From positions 1 through 18,420 of the forward strand of contig DNCF01000510.1 of assembly GCA_003484545.1 (NCBI GenBank): a DNA stretch of 18,420 bases. The letters run 5' to 3'. Under the pieces are notes generated by a model. It did no database searches. It was not told where the DNA came from and saw nothing but the letters and a program-made list of their open reading frames with translations. Source of the DNA: Massilia sp. GTDB taxonomy: Bacteria > Pseudomonadota > Gammaproteobacteria > Burkholderiales > Burkholderiaceae_D. Both the position numbers and the translations under genes were made by a program. This document shows, in pieces, positions 1 to 8,556 of the stretch (the first letter of the stretch is position 1; each line of letters begins with the position of its first letter).

Positions 1-55
1 GCGCGGCGGCGCCGAGCACGATGGCGCGGCGGGTTTTGTTCAGATTGTTTGACAC
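1..55 (-). CDS. Exported protein, N-terminal 18 codons only (probable ABC solute-binding protein)
   Basis: Reading leftward, an AAGGAG ribosome binding site (about 61-66) is followed 5 nt later by a GTG start at 53-55. The frame stays open to the window edge and encodes MSNNLNKTRRAIVLGAAA. This is the start of a signal peptide: two arginines followed by a hydrophobic run, compatible with Sec or Tat export. The gene lies on the same strand just after livF, where Liv-type operons often carry a periplasmic solute-binding protein, so that is the best guess. The product itself cannot be identified from 18 residues. A different exported enzyme would fit equally well. Confidence 0.5.
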   Translation of the reverse strand, partial: MSNNLNKTRRAIVLGAAA

Positions 56-109
56 CTTGTCTCCTTGGTTTTATGTATGCGCCTTGGCGGCGCTTCTGGT
101 GTATCCGTA

Positions 110-156
110 GGGTGGGCGGGCTTATCCAGGCCATTGGCCTGGGTAACCGCCCACCC
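110..156. repeat. Long imperfect hairpin between livF and the next gene (REP-like or attenuator)
   Basis: GGGTGGGCGG (110-119) pairs with CCGCCCACCC (147-156). TTAT (122-125) pairs with GTAA (143-146, one G-U pair). CCAGGCC (126-132) pairs with GGCCTGG (136-142). The stem is about 21 bp with one 2-nt bulge (120-121) and a 3-nt loop. It begins 5 nt beyond the livF stop codon. No T-run follows on the leftward strand, so it is not a classical intrinsic terminator. It may protect the 3' end of the liv transcript, reduce expression of the next gene, or be a dispersed REP-type palindrome. Confidence 0.7.
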
Positions 157-161
157 TCCGA

Positions 162-863
162 TCAAGCGACTGCGACCAGCCGGTCCAGCTTCTCGCCATC
201 GGCCAGCAAGCTGGCGCTGTCCGAGTCGTGCACGATGCGCCCGCGATCGAGCACGATGGCGCGCGAGGTCAGCGACAGCGCCAGGCGCGCGTGCTGCTCG
301 ACCACGATCACCGACATTCCCTCGTCCGCCACAAGGCGCCGGATCACGCGCACCAGTTCCTGCACAATGATCGGCGCCAGGCCCTCCATCGGCTCGTCCA
401 GCAGCAGGATGCGCGGATTGGTCATCAGGGCGCGGGCGATGGCCAACATTTGTTGCTCGCCACCCGACAATTGATTGCCCATGTTCGCCCGGCGCTCGTG
501 CAGGCGCGGGAAGATCTCGTAGATCTTGGCCAGGTTCCAGGGCCCCGGCCGCTCGACCACCGTCAGGTGCTCCTCGACGGTGAGCGAGGGGAACATGTGG
601 CGCTCCTGCGGCACCCAGCCCAGGCCCGCGCGCGAGCGTTGATAGGTCGGCACGCGCGCGATGTCGCCGCCGGCCCAGCGAATGGAGCCCTTGTGCAGGC
701 GCGTCAGGCCCATCAGCGTCACCAGCAGGCTGGTCTTGCCGACGCCGTTGCGGCCCAGCAGGGCCAGGCTGTCGCCCTCGTTCATCGCGAACGACACGTC
801 TTCCAGTACGATCGACTCGCCGTAGCCGGCGGTGACCTTGTCCAAAGCCAGCAATTCAGGCAT
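162..863 (-). CDS. livF: Branched-chain-type ABC importer ATPase LivF
   Basis: ATP-binding subunit of a HAAT-family importer, located at the cytoplasmic face of the membrane with LivG and the permeases LivH/LivM. The protein has 233 residues, the usual LivF length. Walker A is GRNGVGKT (37-44), the signature is LSGGEQQ (132-138), Walker B is ILLLDEP (152-158) and the H-loop histidine is H191, so all catalytic motifs are intact. The start codon lies inside the end of livG (8-nt overlap), indicating translational coupling. It is the last recognisable transporter gene of the operon and is followed by a strong hairpin. The family was named for leucine/isoleucine/valine, but related systems move aromatic acids and other carboxylates. 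The neighbouring pca genes favour such a substrate here (inference). Confidence 0.93.
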   Translation of the reverse strand: MPELLALDKVTAGYGESIVLEDVSFAMNEGDSLALLGRNGVGKTSLLVTLMGLTRLHKGSIRWAGGDIARVPTYQRSRAGLGWVPQERHMFPSLTVEEHLTVVERPGPWNLAKIYEIFPRLHERRANMGNQLSGGEQQMLAIARALMTNPRILLLDEPMEGLAPIIVQELVRVIRRLVADEGMSVIVVEQHARLALSLTSRAIVLDRGRIVHDSDSASLLADGEKLDRLVAVA

Positions 864-1608
864 GTTCGGCCTCCCCCAGGTACACTTCCTTCACGCGCGG
901 ATCGGCCGCGATTTCCTCGGGCGTCCCTTCGGTCAGCACCTTGCCGCCCACCAGCACCGTGATGCGGTCGGCGAAGCGGAACACCAGGCCCATGTCGTGC
1001 TCGATGAAGAGCACGGTCACGTCGCGCGGCAGGCCGGCGATGACTTCGAACAGCTCGCGCGACTCCGCCGAGGGAATGCCGGCGGCCGGCTCGTCCAGCA
1101 GCAGGATCTTCGGCTTCGTCGCCAGCGCCAGCGCGATCTCGACCAGGCGCTGCTTGCCGTAGGCCATGCTGCGCGTGATGCTGTTCGCCTCGCCCGTGAG
1201 CTTCAGGGTCGCCAGCAGGGCCATCGCCTCCTCGACCACGTCGGCGTGTTTCGCCACCGTCTTCCACCACACCTTCTGCAGGCCGCGGCGCTCGCAGATC
1301 GCCAGCATCACGGATTCGAGCACGGTCATGCCCGCGAACAGGGTGTTGATCTGGAAGGTGCGGGTCATGCCGCGCTTGACGCGCTCGTGCTGCGCCAGCT
1401 TCGTGATGTCCTCGCCGCCCAGGAACACCTTGCCGCTGGTGGGCGGGAAGCCGCCCGTGAGCAGGTTGATGAAGGTGGTCTTGCCGGCGCCGTTCGGCCC
1501 GATCAGCGCATGGCGCGCGCCCGGCTCGAAGGTGAGCGAGATGTCGGTATTCGCCTTGAACCCGCCCCACTGCTTGGACAGGCCCTCGGTACGCAGGGTA
1601 TCGGTCAT
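856..1608 (-). CDS. livG: Branched-chain-type ABC importer ATPase LivG
   Basis: Second ATPase of the importer, 250 residues. Walker A is GPNGAGKT (37-44) and the Q-loop glutamine is Q86. Walker B is ILLLDEP (168-174) and the H-loop histidine is H204. The signature reads MAYGKQR (148-154) rather than LSGGQ. LivG proteins commonly have a variant of the form LxYGxQR here, so this is not a defect. The C-terminal stretch VLTEGTPEEIAADPRVKEVYLGE (about 224-246) is the typical LivG tail. The start codon overlaps the livM stop codon as ATGA (1605-1608), and the 3' end overlaps livF by 8 nt. It therefore sits in the middle of a tightly coupled operon and should be made in step with LivM and LivF. Confidence 0.93.
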   Translation of the reverse strand: MTDTLRTEGLSKQWGGFKANTDISLTFEPGARHALIGPNGAGKTTFINLLTGGFPPTSGKVFLGGEDITKLAQHERVKRGMTRTFQINTLFAGMTVLESVMLAICERRGLQKVWWKTVAKHADVVEEAMALLATLKLTGEANSITRSMAYGKQRLVEIALALATKPKILLLDEPAAGIPSAESRELFEVIAGLPRDVTVLFIEHDMGLVFRFADRITVLVGGKVLTEGTPEEIAADPRVKEVYLGEAEHA

Positions 1609-2675
1609 GCTGCCTCCTTGCGCGGCTTGTTGAAGACGCGCGCGTAGATCTTTTCCAGGCCGCCGAGGATGCCGCCGCGTGCGAACAACACGATCAGCAC
1701 CAGCAAAAGGCCAATGTAGAACTGCCAGTAGGTCGGGTCGAAGCCCGAGATCTTGTCCTGCGCCACCATGAACACGGCGGCGCCGATCAGCGCGCCGTAC
1801 AGGCGGCCGGTGCCGCCCAGCACCAGCATGATCAGCAGTTCGGCCGAACGCGGGAAGCCCAGCACGTCCAGGCCGACGAACTGGGTGGTCTGGGCCAGCA
1901 GAGCCCCGGCCACGCCGGCGATCGCCGCGCCCAGGGTGAACACGGCCACCAGGCGGCGGTCGACGTTGGCGCCGATCGCCGGCATGCGGCGGCCGCCCTC
2001 GCGGATGCCGCGCAGCGACAGGCCGAAGGGGGAATTCACCACGCGGCGCATCGCCACGAACAGCATGAACAGCACGGCGAAGCTGTACCAGAAGGCGGTC
2101 TTGCCGTACAGGTCGAACTCGAAGGCGCCGAACAGCGGCGCCATCACCATGCCCGACAGGCCGTCGACGCCGCCGGTGATGAAGGCGGCCTTGTTGGCGG
2201 CTTCGAACAGCATCAGGCCGATGCCGAGCGTCACCATCAGGCGCGCCAGGTCCTGGCCGCGCACGACCAGGAAACTGACCAGGAAGCCCGCCACGGCAGC
2301 CACGGCAGCGGCCGCGAACAGGCCTGATACCGGCTCGCCCCAGCCATGCACCGACAGCAGGCCGGCCGTGTAGGCGCCCAGGCCGAAGAAGGCGGCATGG
2401 CCGAGCGAGACGATCCCGGCGTAGCCCAGGATCAGGTCGAGCGACATCGCGAACAGGCCGATGATCATGATCTGGCTGACCAGCACCAGGTAGTCCGGGA
2501 ACAGGAAGTAGGACGCGACCGGCAGCAGCCAGAAGACGATCTCGAACGCCTTCCAGCGGTCATTGGGCAGGCGCAGCGCGCCGTGGTTCACGGCTGCGTT
2601 GGCGGTATCGGCCTGCGCATCGGGCGAACCGGCGGCGGCCTTGGCCTTGATGGCCGAAGTCGAATAGGCGTTCAT
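1605..2675 (-). CDS. livM: Branched-chain-type ABC importer permease LivM
   Basis: Inner-membrane permease of 356 residues. A hydrophilic N-terminal stretch of about 45 residues precedes the first membrane helix (about 47-66). The LivM hallmark GYAGIVSLGHAAFFGLGAY lies at about 84-102, and several further hydrophobic segments follow. A conserved cytoplasmic loop, SLRGIREGGRRMPAIGAN, at about 220-237 is the expected coupling region for the ATPases. The start overlaps the livH stop codon as ATGA (2672-2675) and the stop overlaps the livG start. The long charged N-terminus is a little unusual, but no internal ATG with a better ribosome site was seen. The substrate is not readable from the sequence. 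Confidence 0.92.
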   Translation of the reverse strand: MNAYSTSAIKAKAAAGSPDAQADTANAAVNHGALRLPNDRWKAFEIVFWLLPVASYFLFPDYLVLVSQIMIIGLFAMSLDLILGYAGIVSLGHAAFFGLGAYTAGLLSVHGWGEPVSGLFAAAAVAAVAGFLVSFLVVRGQDLARLMVTLGIGLMLFEAANKAAFITGGVDGLSGMVMAPLFGAFEFDLYGKTAFWYSFAVLFMLFVAMRRVVNSPFGLSLRGIREGGRRMPAIGANVDRRLVAVFTLGAAIAGVAGALLAQTTQFVGLDVLGFPRSAELLIMLVLGGTGRLYGALIGAAVFMVAQDKISGFDPTYWQFYIGLLLVLIVLFARGGILGGLEKIYARVFNKPRKEAA

Positions 2676-3538
2676 GCTTTCCTCCGTACGAGACCGAACG
2701 GGAACAGGATCAGGAGCACGACCATCAGGGTGTAGATGACGAAGGCGCCCACTTCCGGCACATAGTATTTGCCGGCGACGTCGAACACGCCGAGGATCAG
2801 GGCCGCAATCAGCGGACCCTTGATCGAACCGGCGCCGCCCACGGCCACCACCAGCAGGAAGTAGACCATGTACTTGATCGGGAAGCTCGGGTCCAGGCCC
2901 AGCACGTCGATACCGAGGCCCCCGCCCAGGCCGGCCAGGCCGGAGCCCAGCGCGAAGGTCAGCGAGAATACGCGGCTGACGTTGATGCCCAGGCCCTCGG
3001 CCGCGGTCTGGTTGTCGACCGAGGCGCGGATCTGGGCGCCGAAGCGGGTGCGCTCGATCAGCAAGTAGAGGCCGAGCGTCACCAGCACCACGACCGCGAT
3101 CAGGAACAGGCGGTAGGCGCCGAGGTCGAGGCCCAGCACGTGGACCTGGCCGCGCAGCCAGTCCGGCAGGTGCACCGGCTGCTGGGTCGGGCCGAAGAGG
3201 AAAGTAGCGCCGGCTACCGCCATGAAGGTCAGGCCGATCGAGAACAGCACCTGGTCCAGGTGCGTCGCCTTATAGAGCTGGCGGTACAGGCTGCGCTCGA
3301 GCACCAGGCCGACTACGGCTGCCGCGATGAAGGCCAGCGGCAGCGTGGCCAGGAAAGGCAGGCCCAGCCTGGACAGCAGGCTGACGCAGACGTAGCCGCC
3401 GACCATGGCAAAGGCGCCGTGGGCCAGGTTCACGAAGTTCATCATGCCCATCGTGACCGACAGGCCGACGCTGATGAGGAATAAAAGGGCACCGTAGGCG
3501 ATGCCGTCGAAGAGCACACCGACGAAGTTGCCGATCAT
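2672..3538 (-). CDS. livH: Branched-chain-type ABC importer permease LivH
   Basis: Inner-membrane permease of 288 residues, almost entirely hydrophobic. It has the LivH pattern GLSVTMGMMNFVNLAHGAF near residues 25-43 and a conserved glycine-rich stretch, LGSGLAGLGGGLG, in the C-terminal half. The frame is open further upstream to 3661, but the ATG at 3538 is chosen. It gives a standard LivH N-terminus (MIGNFVGVLFDGIAYGALL) and has GGAG 6 nt upstream. The ATG also overlaps the stop codon of a 12-codon leader ORF. It is the first transporter gene after pcaF, across an 82-nt gap, so transport is probably transcribed with pcaIJF while its translation is set separately. Confidence 0.9.
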   Translation of the reverse strand: MIGNFVGVLFDGIAYGALLFLISVGLSVTMGMMNFVNLAHGAFAMVGGYVCVSLLSRLGLPFLATLPLAFIAAAVVGLVLERSLYRQLYKATHLDQVLFSIGLTFMAVAGATFLFGPTQQPVHLPDWLRGQVHVLGLDLGAYRLFLIAVVVLVTLGLYLLIERTRFGAQIRASVDNQTAAEGLGINVSRVFSLTFALGSGLAGLGGGLGIDVLGLDPSFPIKYMVYFLLVVAVGGAGSIKGPLIAALILGVFDVAGKYYVPEVGAFVIYTLMVVLLILFPFGLVRRKA

Positions 3539-3573
3539 GGCAAGCTCCGGCGTGCGTTTGGTTGCTGATGCAT
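3535..3573 (-). CDS. Short leader ORF (12 codons) coupled to livH
   Basis: AGGAGA lies 6 nt before an ATG (3571-3573) that opens a 12-codon frame, MHQQPNARRSLP. Its TGA stop (3535-3537) overlaps the livH start codon as ATGA. The frame differs from livH and from pcaF. This ribosome site is stronger than the livH site itself, so ribosomes may load here and re-initiate at livH. Alternatives are that it is the relic of a former gene start, or that it is chance. There is no run of a single amino acid codon of the kind a classical attenuation peptide would show. Confidence 0.4.
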   Translation of the reverse strand: MHQQPNARRSLP

Positions 3574-3620
3574 GGTTTGTCTCCTGCTTCTCTTCTTGTC
3601 GTTCGTGTGGCCGGCCGGTT

Positions 3621-4819
<1,199 letters not shown>

Positions 4820-4823
<4 letters not shown>

Positions 4824-5485
4824 GCTTTTCCTCCTTCTTCCAGCGCCAACAAGGGAGCGCTCGTTACAGCCTGCAAATCTTGAAAGGTGAGCCCCGGCGC
4901 CATCTCGCGCACGCGCAGGCCCTCGGGGGTGACGTCGATCACGGCCAGGTCGGTGTAGATACGGTTCACGCAGGCCACGCCGGTGAGCGGATAGCTGCAC
5001 TCGCGCACGATCTTGCTCTCGCCCGTCTTGGTCTGGTGGTCCATCATCACGAACACTTGCTTGGCGCCAATCGCCAGGTCCATGGCGCCGCCCACCGCCG
5101 GAATCGCATCCGGCGCGCCGGTGTGCCAGTTGGCCAGGTCGCCTTTTTCGGACACCTGGAACGCGCCCAGCACGCAGATGTCGAGGTGGCCGCCGCGCAT
5201 CATGGCGAACGAGTCGCCGTGATGGAAATAGCTGCCGCCGGTGAGCAGGGTCACCGGCTGTTTGCCGGCGTTGATCAGGTCCTCGTCTTCCTCGCCGGGG
5301 CTTGGTGCGGGGCCCATGCCGAGCAGGCCGTTCTCGCTGTGCAGGAAGACTTCGCGGTCGCTCGGCAGGTAGTTGGCGACCTTGGTCGGCAGGCCGATGC
5401 CGAGATTCACGTAGGCGCCCTCGTGGATATCCTGGGCCACGCGCGCGGCGATCTGGTCGCGGGTAAAGCGGTGTTCGATGGTCAT
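4820..5485 (-). CDS. pcaJ: 3-oxoadipate CoA-transferase subunit B
   Basis: Beta subunit of the CoA-transferase that moves CoA from succinyl-CoA to 3-oxoadipate. The protein has 221 residues. The catalytic glutamate is E51 in the SENGLLG motif (50-56), which carries the covalent CoA thioester in family I CoA-transferases. GGAMDLAIGAKQVFVMMDHQTKTGESKIV, around 131-159, is the other conserved block. The start overlaps pcaI and the stop overlaps pcaF, both as ATGA. Sequence alone does not exclude succinyl-CoA:acetoacetate transferase (ScoB/AtoA). The adjacent pcaF and pcaR genes make the 3-oxoadipate assignment much more likely. Confidence 0.9.
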
Positions 5486-6150
5486 ACGGCGCCCTCCTTC
5501 ACGACGCGCTGGACGAAGATGCCCGGGGTGACGATCACCTCGGGGTCGAGTTCGCCCAGGGGCACGATTTCGCTGACCTGGGCGATGGTGACCTTGGCGG
5601 CCATCGCCATGATCGGGCCGAAGTTGCGCGCGGTCTTGCGGTACACGAGGTTGCCCCAGCGGTCGCCCTTGTGCGCCTTGATGAGGGCGAAGTCGGCGTG
5701 GATCGGTGATTCGAGCACGTAGTGGCGGCCGTCGATCAGCCGGGGTTCCTTGCCCTCGGCCAGCAGGGTGCCGTAGCCGGTCGGGGTGAAGAAGCCGCCG
5801 ATGCCGGCGCCGGCGGCACGGATCCGCTCGGCCAGGTTGCCCTGCGGGGTCAGTTCCAGCTCGATCTCGCCGGCGCGATACAGCGCGTCGAAGTGGTGCG
5901 AGTCGGTCTGGCGCGGGAAGGAGCAGATGATCTTGCGTACCCGCTTGGCTGCGAGCAGCGCGGCCAGGCCGGTGTCGCCGTTGCCGGCGTTGTTGTTGAC
6001 GATCGTGAGCTCACGCGCGCCCTGCGCGATGAGGGCATCGATCAGTGCCGAGGGCATGCCCGCGTTGCCGAAGCCCCCGATCATGACGGTCGCGCCGTCG
6101 TGCACGTCGGCGACGGCACGTTCCAGCGTTTCATAGGTTTTGTCGATCAT
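5482..6150 (-). CDS. pcaI: 3-oxoadipate CoA-transferase subunit A
   Basis: Alpha subunit partnering PcaJ, 222 residues, and first gene of the leftward operon. The glycine-rich CoA/oxyanion loop GGFGNAGMP is at 25-33. The conserved blocks GGFFTPTGYGT and ADFALIKAHKGDRWGNLVYR follow in the middle and second half. An earlier in-frame ATG at 6177 would add nine residues but has no ribosome site. The ATG at 6150 has AAGGCG at the right distance and gives the normal N-terminus MIDKTYETLERAV, so it is preferred. The upstream gap to pcaR contains two PcaR-like boxes, consistent with beta-ketoadipate-responsive control. Confidence 0.9.
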   Translation of the reverse strand: MIDKTYETLERAVADVHDGATVMIGGFGNAGMPSALIDALIAQGARELTIVNNNAGNGDTGLAALLAAKRVRKIICSFPRQTDSHHFDALYRAGEIELELTPQGNLAERIRAAGAGIGGFFTPTGYGTLLAEGKEPRLIDGRHYVLESPIHADFALIKAHKGDRWGNLVYRKTARNFGPIMAMAAKVTIAQVSEIVPLGELDPEVIVTPGIFVQRVVKEGAV

Positions 6151-6206
6151 GTCTTCGCCTTGTCGTGCGCCGATCATGCCGACGCACTTGAAATGATGTC
6201 TGCAAT

Positions 6207-6240
6207 GTTCGATAATCGCACTGATGTTTGATTACCGCCC
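6207..6240 (-). promoter_or_regulatory. Two PcaR-like operator boxes at the pcaI promoter
   Basis: GTTCGATAATCGCAC (6207-6221) is, as I recall it, identical to the PcaR box described at the Pseudomonas putida pcaI promoter. A related copy, GTTTGATTACCGCCC (6226-6240), matches at 11 of 15 positions in the same orientation, 19 bp away. Reading leftward, a plausible -10 hexamer GATTAT (6212-6217) lies inside the first box. The second box covers the place of a -35 element, which is poor (GGGCGG). That is the layout of a promoter needing an activator bound at both elements. The pcaI start is about 57 nt downstream. Confidence 0.7.
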
Positions 6241-6306
6241 AAGCCAGTGTAGTAGCACCCTGGCCGAAAGGTCAAGAAAAAAGACCAGCACGTGCGCACC
6301 GCGGCG

Positions 6307-6341
6307 CTGAACTCCCGGTTCGCCTGCATTACAATCCCGCC
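6307..6341 (+). promoter_or_regulatory. pcaR promoter, leaderless geometry
   Basis: A good -10 hexamer, TACAAT (6330-6335), ends 6 nt before the A of the pcaR ATG (6342). Transcription would therefore start at or next to the initiation codon, and no Shine-Dalgarno sequence is present. A weak -35 (CTGAAC, 6307-6312) lies 17 nt upstream of the -10. Confidence 0.5.
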
Positions 6342-7217
6342 ATGACAAATACCGACACGACCAACAGCGCGACCAACAGCGCCCCCGACGCCGCCGACGG
6401 CATCGATGCACCGGAAAGCGTCGACGAGCGCGAGCTCACCATCGCCGAGCAGATCGACGCCCTGACCGATCCCAGCTTCATGACTTCGCTGGCGCGCGGC
6501 CTGGCCGTGGTGCGCGCCTTCAGCGATTCGCGCAAGCCGCAGACCATTGCCCAGATCAGCCAGAAGACCGGCATCCCGCGCGCGGCCGTGCGCCGCTGCC
6601 TGTACACGCTGCAGCAGCTCGGTTACGTCGAGGCCGAGCACAACAACTTCTCGCTGCGCCCGAAGGTGCTCACGCTCGGCTATTCCTACCTGTCGTCGAC
6701 GCCGCTGACGGTGTCGAGCCAGCCCTACCTGAACAACATCAGCCGCGAGCTGGGCGAATCGAGTTCGCTCGCCGTGCTCGACGACGGCGAAGTCCTGTAC
6801 GTGGCGCGCGCCGCCGCCACCCGCGTGATGTCGGTGGCCCTGAACACCGGCAGCCGCCTGCCGGCCTACTGCACCTCGCTGGGCCGGGTGATGCTGGCCC
6901 ACCTTTCCCCGGACGAGCTGAACGCCTACTTCGCGAAAACCAAGCTGCGCCCGATGACCGACAAGACCGTGACCTCGCAAAAGCGCCTGCGCGAGATCCT
7001 GCTGGCGGTGCGCCAGGACGGCTATGCCATCAACGACGAGGAACTGGAACTGGGCCTGCGCTCGATCTCGGTGCCGGTGCGCGGCGCCTCGGGCCAGGTG
7101 CTGGCCGCGCTGAACGTCGGCGCCCAGGCCGGCCGCGTCAGCGTCGAGCGGATGAAGCAGGAATTCCTGCCCGTGCTGCTGCGCGGGGCCCAGGAATTGT
7201 CGGTGCTCTTGCCATAG
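6342..7217 (+). CDS. pcaR: IclR-family regulator of the PcaR/PcaU/PobR subfamily
   Basis: Transcription regulator of 291 residues. A poorly conserved N-terminal tail (1-45) is followed by the subfamily start SFMTSLARGLAVVRAFSD and a winged helix-turn-helix, PQTIAQISQKTGIPRAAVRRCLYTLQQLGYV (66-96). An IclR effector-binding domain follows, including RLPAYCTSLGRVMLAHL (172-188) and the C-terminal block SISVPVRGASGQVLAALNV. In this subfamily the ligand is a pathway intermediate, beta-ketoadipate for PcaR. An upstream in-frame ATG at 6228 exists but falls inside the pcaI control region. The ATG at 6342 fits the TACAAT -10 and the family length. It is divergent from pcaI, the usual arrangement for an IclR regulator and its target. 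Confidence 0.9.
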   Translation: MTNTDTTNSATNSAPDAADGIDAPESVDERELTIAEQIDALTDPSFMTSLARGLAVVRAFSDSRKPQTIAQISQKTGIPRAAVRRCLYTLQQLGYVEAEHNNFSLRPKVLTLGYSYLSSTPLTVSSQPYLNNISRELGESSSLAVLDDGEVLYVARAAATRVMSVALNTGSRLPAYCTSLGRVMLAHLSPDELNAYFAKTKLRPMTDKTVTSQKRLREILLAVRQDGYAINDEELELGLRSISVPVRGASGQVLAALNVGAQAGRVSVERMKQEFLPVLLRGAQELSVLLP

Positions 7218-7227
7218 GAACCAGGGC

Positions 7228-7427
7228 GCGTCGCACAAACCTTCCAGGGCAAGGCGCCCGGTCGAAGACAGTACGCGCGTACCGCGAGACCGGACAACGC
7301 AGCCATGGAAGGTTTTTGCGGCGCGTCAGAGCGTCGCACAAACCTCCCAGGGCAAGGCGCCCGGTCGAAGACAGTACGCGAGTACGGCGAGACCGGGCAA
7401 CGCAGCCATGGGAGGTTTTTGCGGCGC
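7228..7427. repeat. Tandem pair of 97-nt palindromic repeats between convergent genes
   Basis: Units 7228-7324 and 7331-7427 differ at only 5 of 97 positions, with a period of 103 nt. Each folds on itself: the outer ends GCGTCGCA...TGCGGCGC and AAACCTyCCA...TGGrAGGTTT form a stem of about 19 bp. GCCCGGTC...GACCGGrC forms an inner stem, and GTAC-4 nt-GTAC a terminal hairpin. Two of the five differences are a paired change (T7243:A7309 becomes C7346:G7412) that keeps the stem. The pair fills the gap between the ends of pcaR and the porin gene. The stem is followed by TTTTT on the plus strand, so it may also end transcripts. Confidence 0.85.
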
Positions 7428-7431
7428 TCCG

Positions 7432-8532
7432 TCAGAAGTGGTGGCGCAGGCCGAGCATGACCCCATTCTGGGTCTTGCCCACACCCACCGTGCCGCCCGC
7501 ATCCAGCGCCACCGCCGACGCGCCGTCGTTGTCCATGCGGCCGATCGCCGTGTAGACCACGGTGCGCTTGGACAGCGCGTAGTTCAGCCGCGCCACCAGC
7601 ATCGTCACGTCCGAATCGGAATTCTTCGTGTTGCGCGCCGCGGCCTGGAGGTCGAACACGAAGTTGTTGACCGGGTGGCTCACGCCCAGGTACCACAGCA
7701 GCGACTCGACCTGGCCGGTGGCGGCATTCGTTTCGCGGTCGATCACGCCGCCGCCGATCTTGGTCGGGCCGATCATCAGGTAGCCGTTGACGGTGGTGCG
7801 GATGTCGGTGTTGTCGCTGCTGGTCAGGCCGCCGCCGGCGCCCGTGTTGCCGTACATGCGGTCGTAGGACGCGTTCAGGCCCCAGGCCTTGGTCTCGTAG
7901 CCGAGCAGGCCGGTGTACTGGCGGCAGGCCTTCGAGTTGCCCGCCACTTCGCCGCCGCAGTTGGTGGCGGCGGGCCCGCCCGCGTTCGATGCGTCGCGGC
8001 CGAAGCTCCAGGTCGCGCCGACCACGAAGCCGCCGAAGTTGCCCATGTAGCCGATCGCGTTGTCGCTGCGCGCATTCGGCAGGTAGGGATCGATGCTGCC
8101 GATGGCGAACAGGTTCGGGCCCAGCACGTCGGTCTTCAGGCCCGAGATGTAGGTCATGTTGTTCTGGCGGCCGAGGGTGAGCTGGCCCCACTCGCCCTTC
8201 AGGCCGACGTTGGCCGCGCGGCCGAACATGCGGCCGCCCTGCTGCTGGGCGCCGGTATCCATGCCGAGCCCGTTCTCCAGCACGAAGAAGGCCTGCAGCC
8301 CGCCGCCGAGGTCCTCGGTGCCCTTGAAGCCGATCCGCGAGGGGAAGGAACTGGTCAGGGTGGGCACCTTGGTGTTCGAGTCGCCCGCGTTGTTTACGTT
8401 GGTCAGGTGGGCGATGCCGCTGTCGACGATACCGTAGACCTGGACCGAGGTTTGGGCGTGGGCGGACGTGACGCTCGTGGCCGCGGCAAGGCCGCAGGCC
8501 AGCGCGGCTGCGCTGGACAGGATGCTCTTCAT
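7432..8532 (-). CDS. Outer-membrane porin, OmpC-like (Gram-negative porin family)
   Basis: Trimeric 16-strand beta-barrel channel of the Burkholderiales type, 366 residues. The signal peptide is cut after AHA (26), giving a mature start QTSVQVYGIVDSGIAH. The family motifs SRIGFKGTEDLGGGLQAFFVLENG (65-88) and GQLTLGRQ (116-123) are present. The protein ends in phenylalanine (RHHF), as the barrel-assembly machinery requires. Two cysteines (C192, C203) in a predicted surface loop could form a disulfide. The ribosome site AAGGAG is at ideal spacing before the ATG. The promoter is strong, and an inverted repeat resembling PcaR boxes lies at its transcription start. That suggests co-regulation with the pca operon and a role in admitting aromatic or dicarboxylic acids (inference). 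Confidence 0.92.
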   Translation of the reverse strand: MKSILSSAAALACGLAAATSVTSAHAQTSVQVYGIVDSGIAHLTNVNNAGDSNTKVPTLTSSFPSRIGFKGTEDLGGGLQAFFVLENGLGMDTGAQQQGGRMFGRAANVGLKGEWGQLTLGRQNNMTYISGLKTDVLGPNLFAIGSIDPYLPNARSDNAIGYMGNFGGFVVGATWSFGRDASNAGGPAATNCGGEVAGNSKACRQYTGLLGYETKAWGLNASYDRMYGNTGAGGGLTSSDNTDIRTTVNGYLMIGPTKIGGGVIDRETNAATGQVESLLWYLGVSHPVNNFVFDLQAAARNTKNSDSDVTMLVARLNYALSKRTVVYTAIGRMDNDGASAVALDAGGTVGVGKTQNGVMLGLRHHF

Positions 8533-8556
8533 GTTGTCTCCTTGGGTTTATTATGG

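Noticed and set aside
4824..5000. Upstream extension of pcaF
   Set aside because: It lies wholly within pcaJ in another frame, and the ATGA overlap at 4820-4823 marks the real start.
7228..7427. CRISPR array
   Set aside because: There are only two units of 97 nt with a 6-nt gap and strong self-complementarity, with no spacers of even length and no cas genes.
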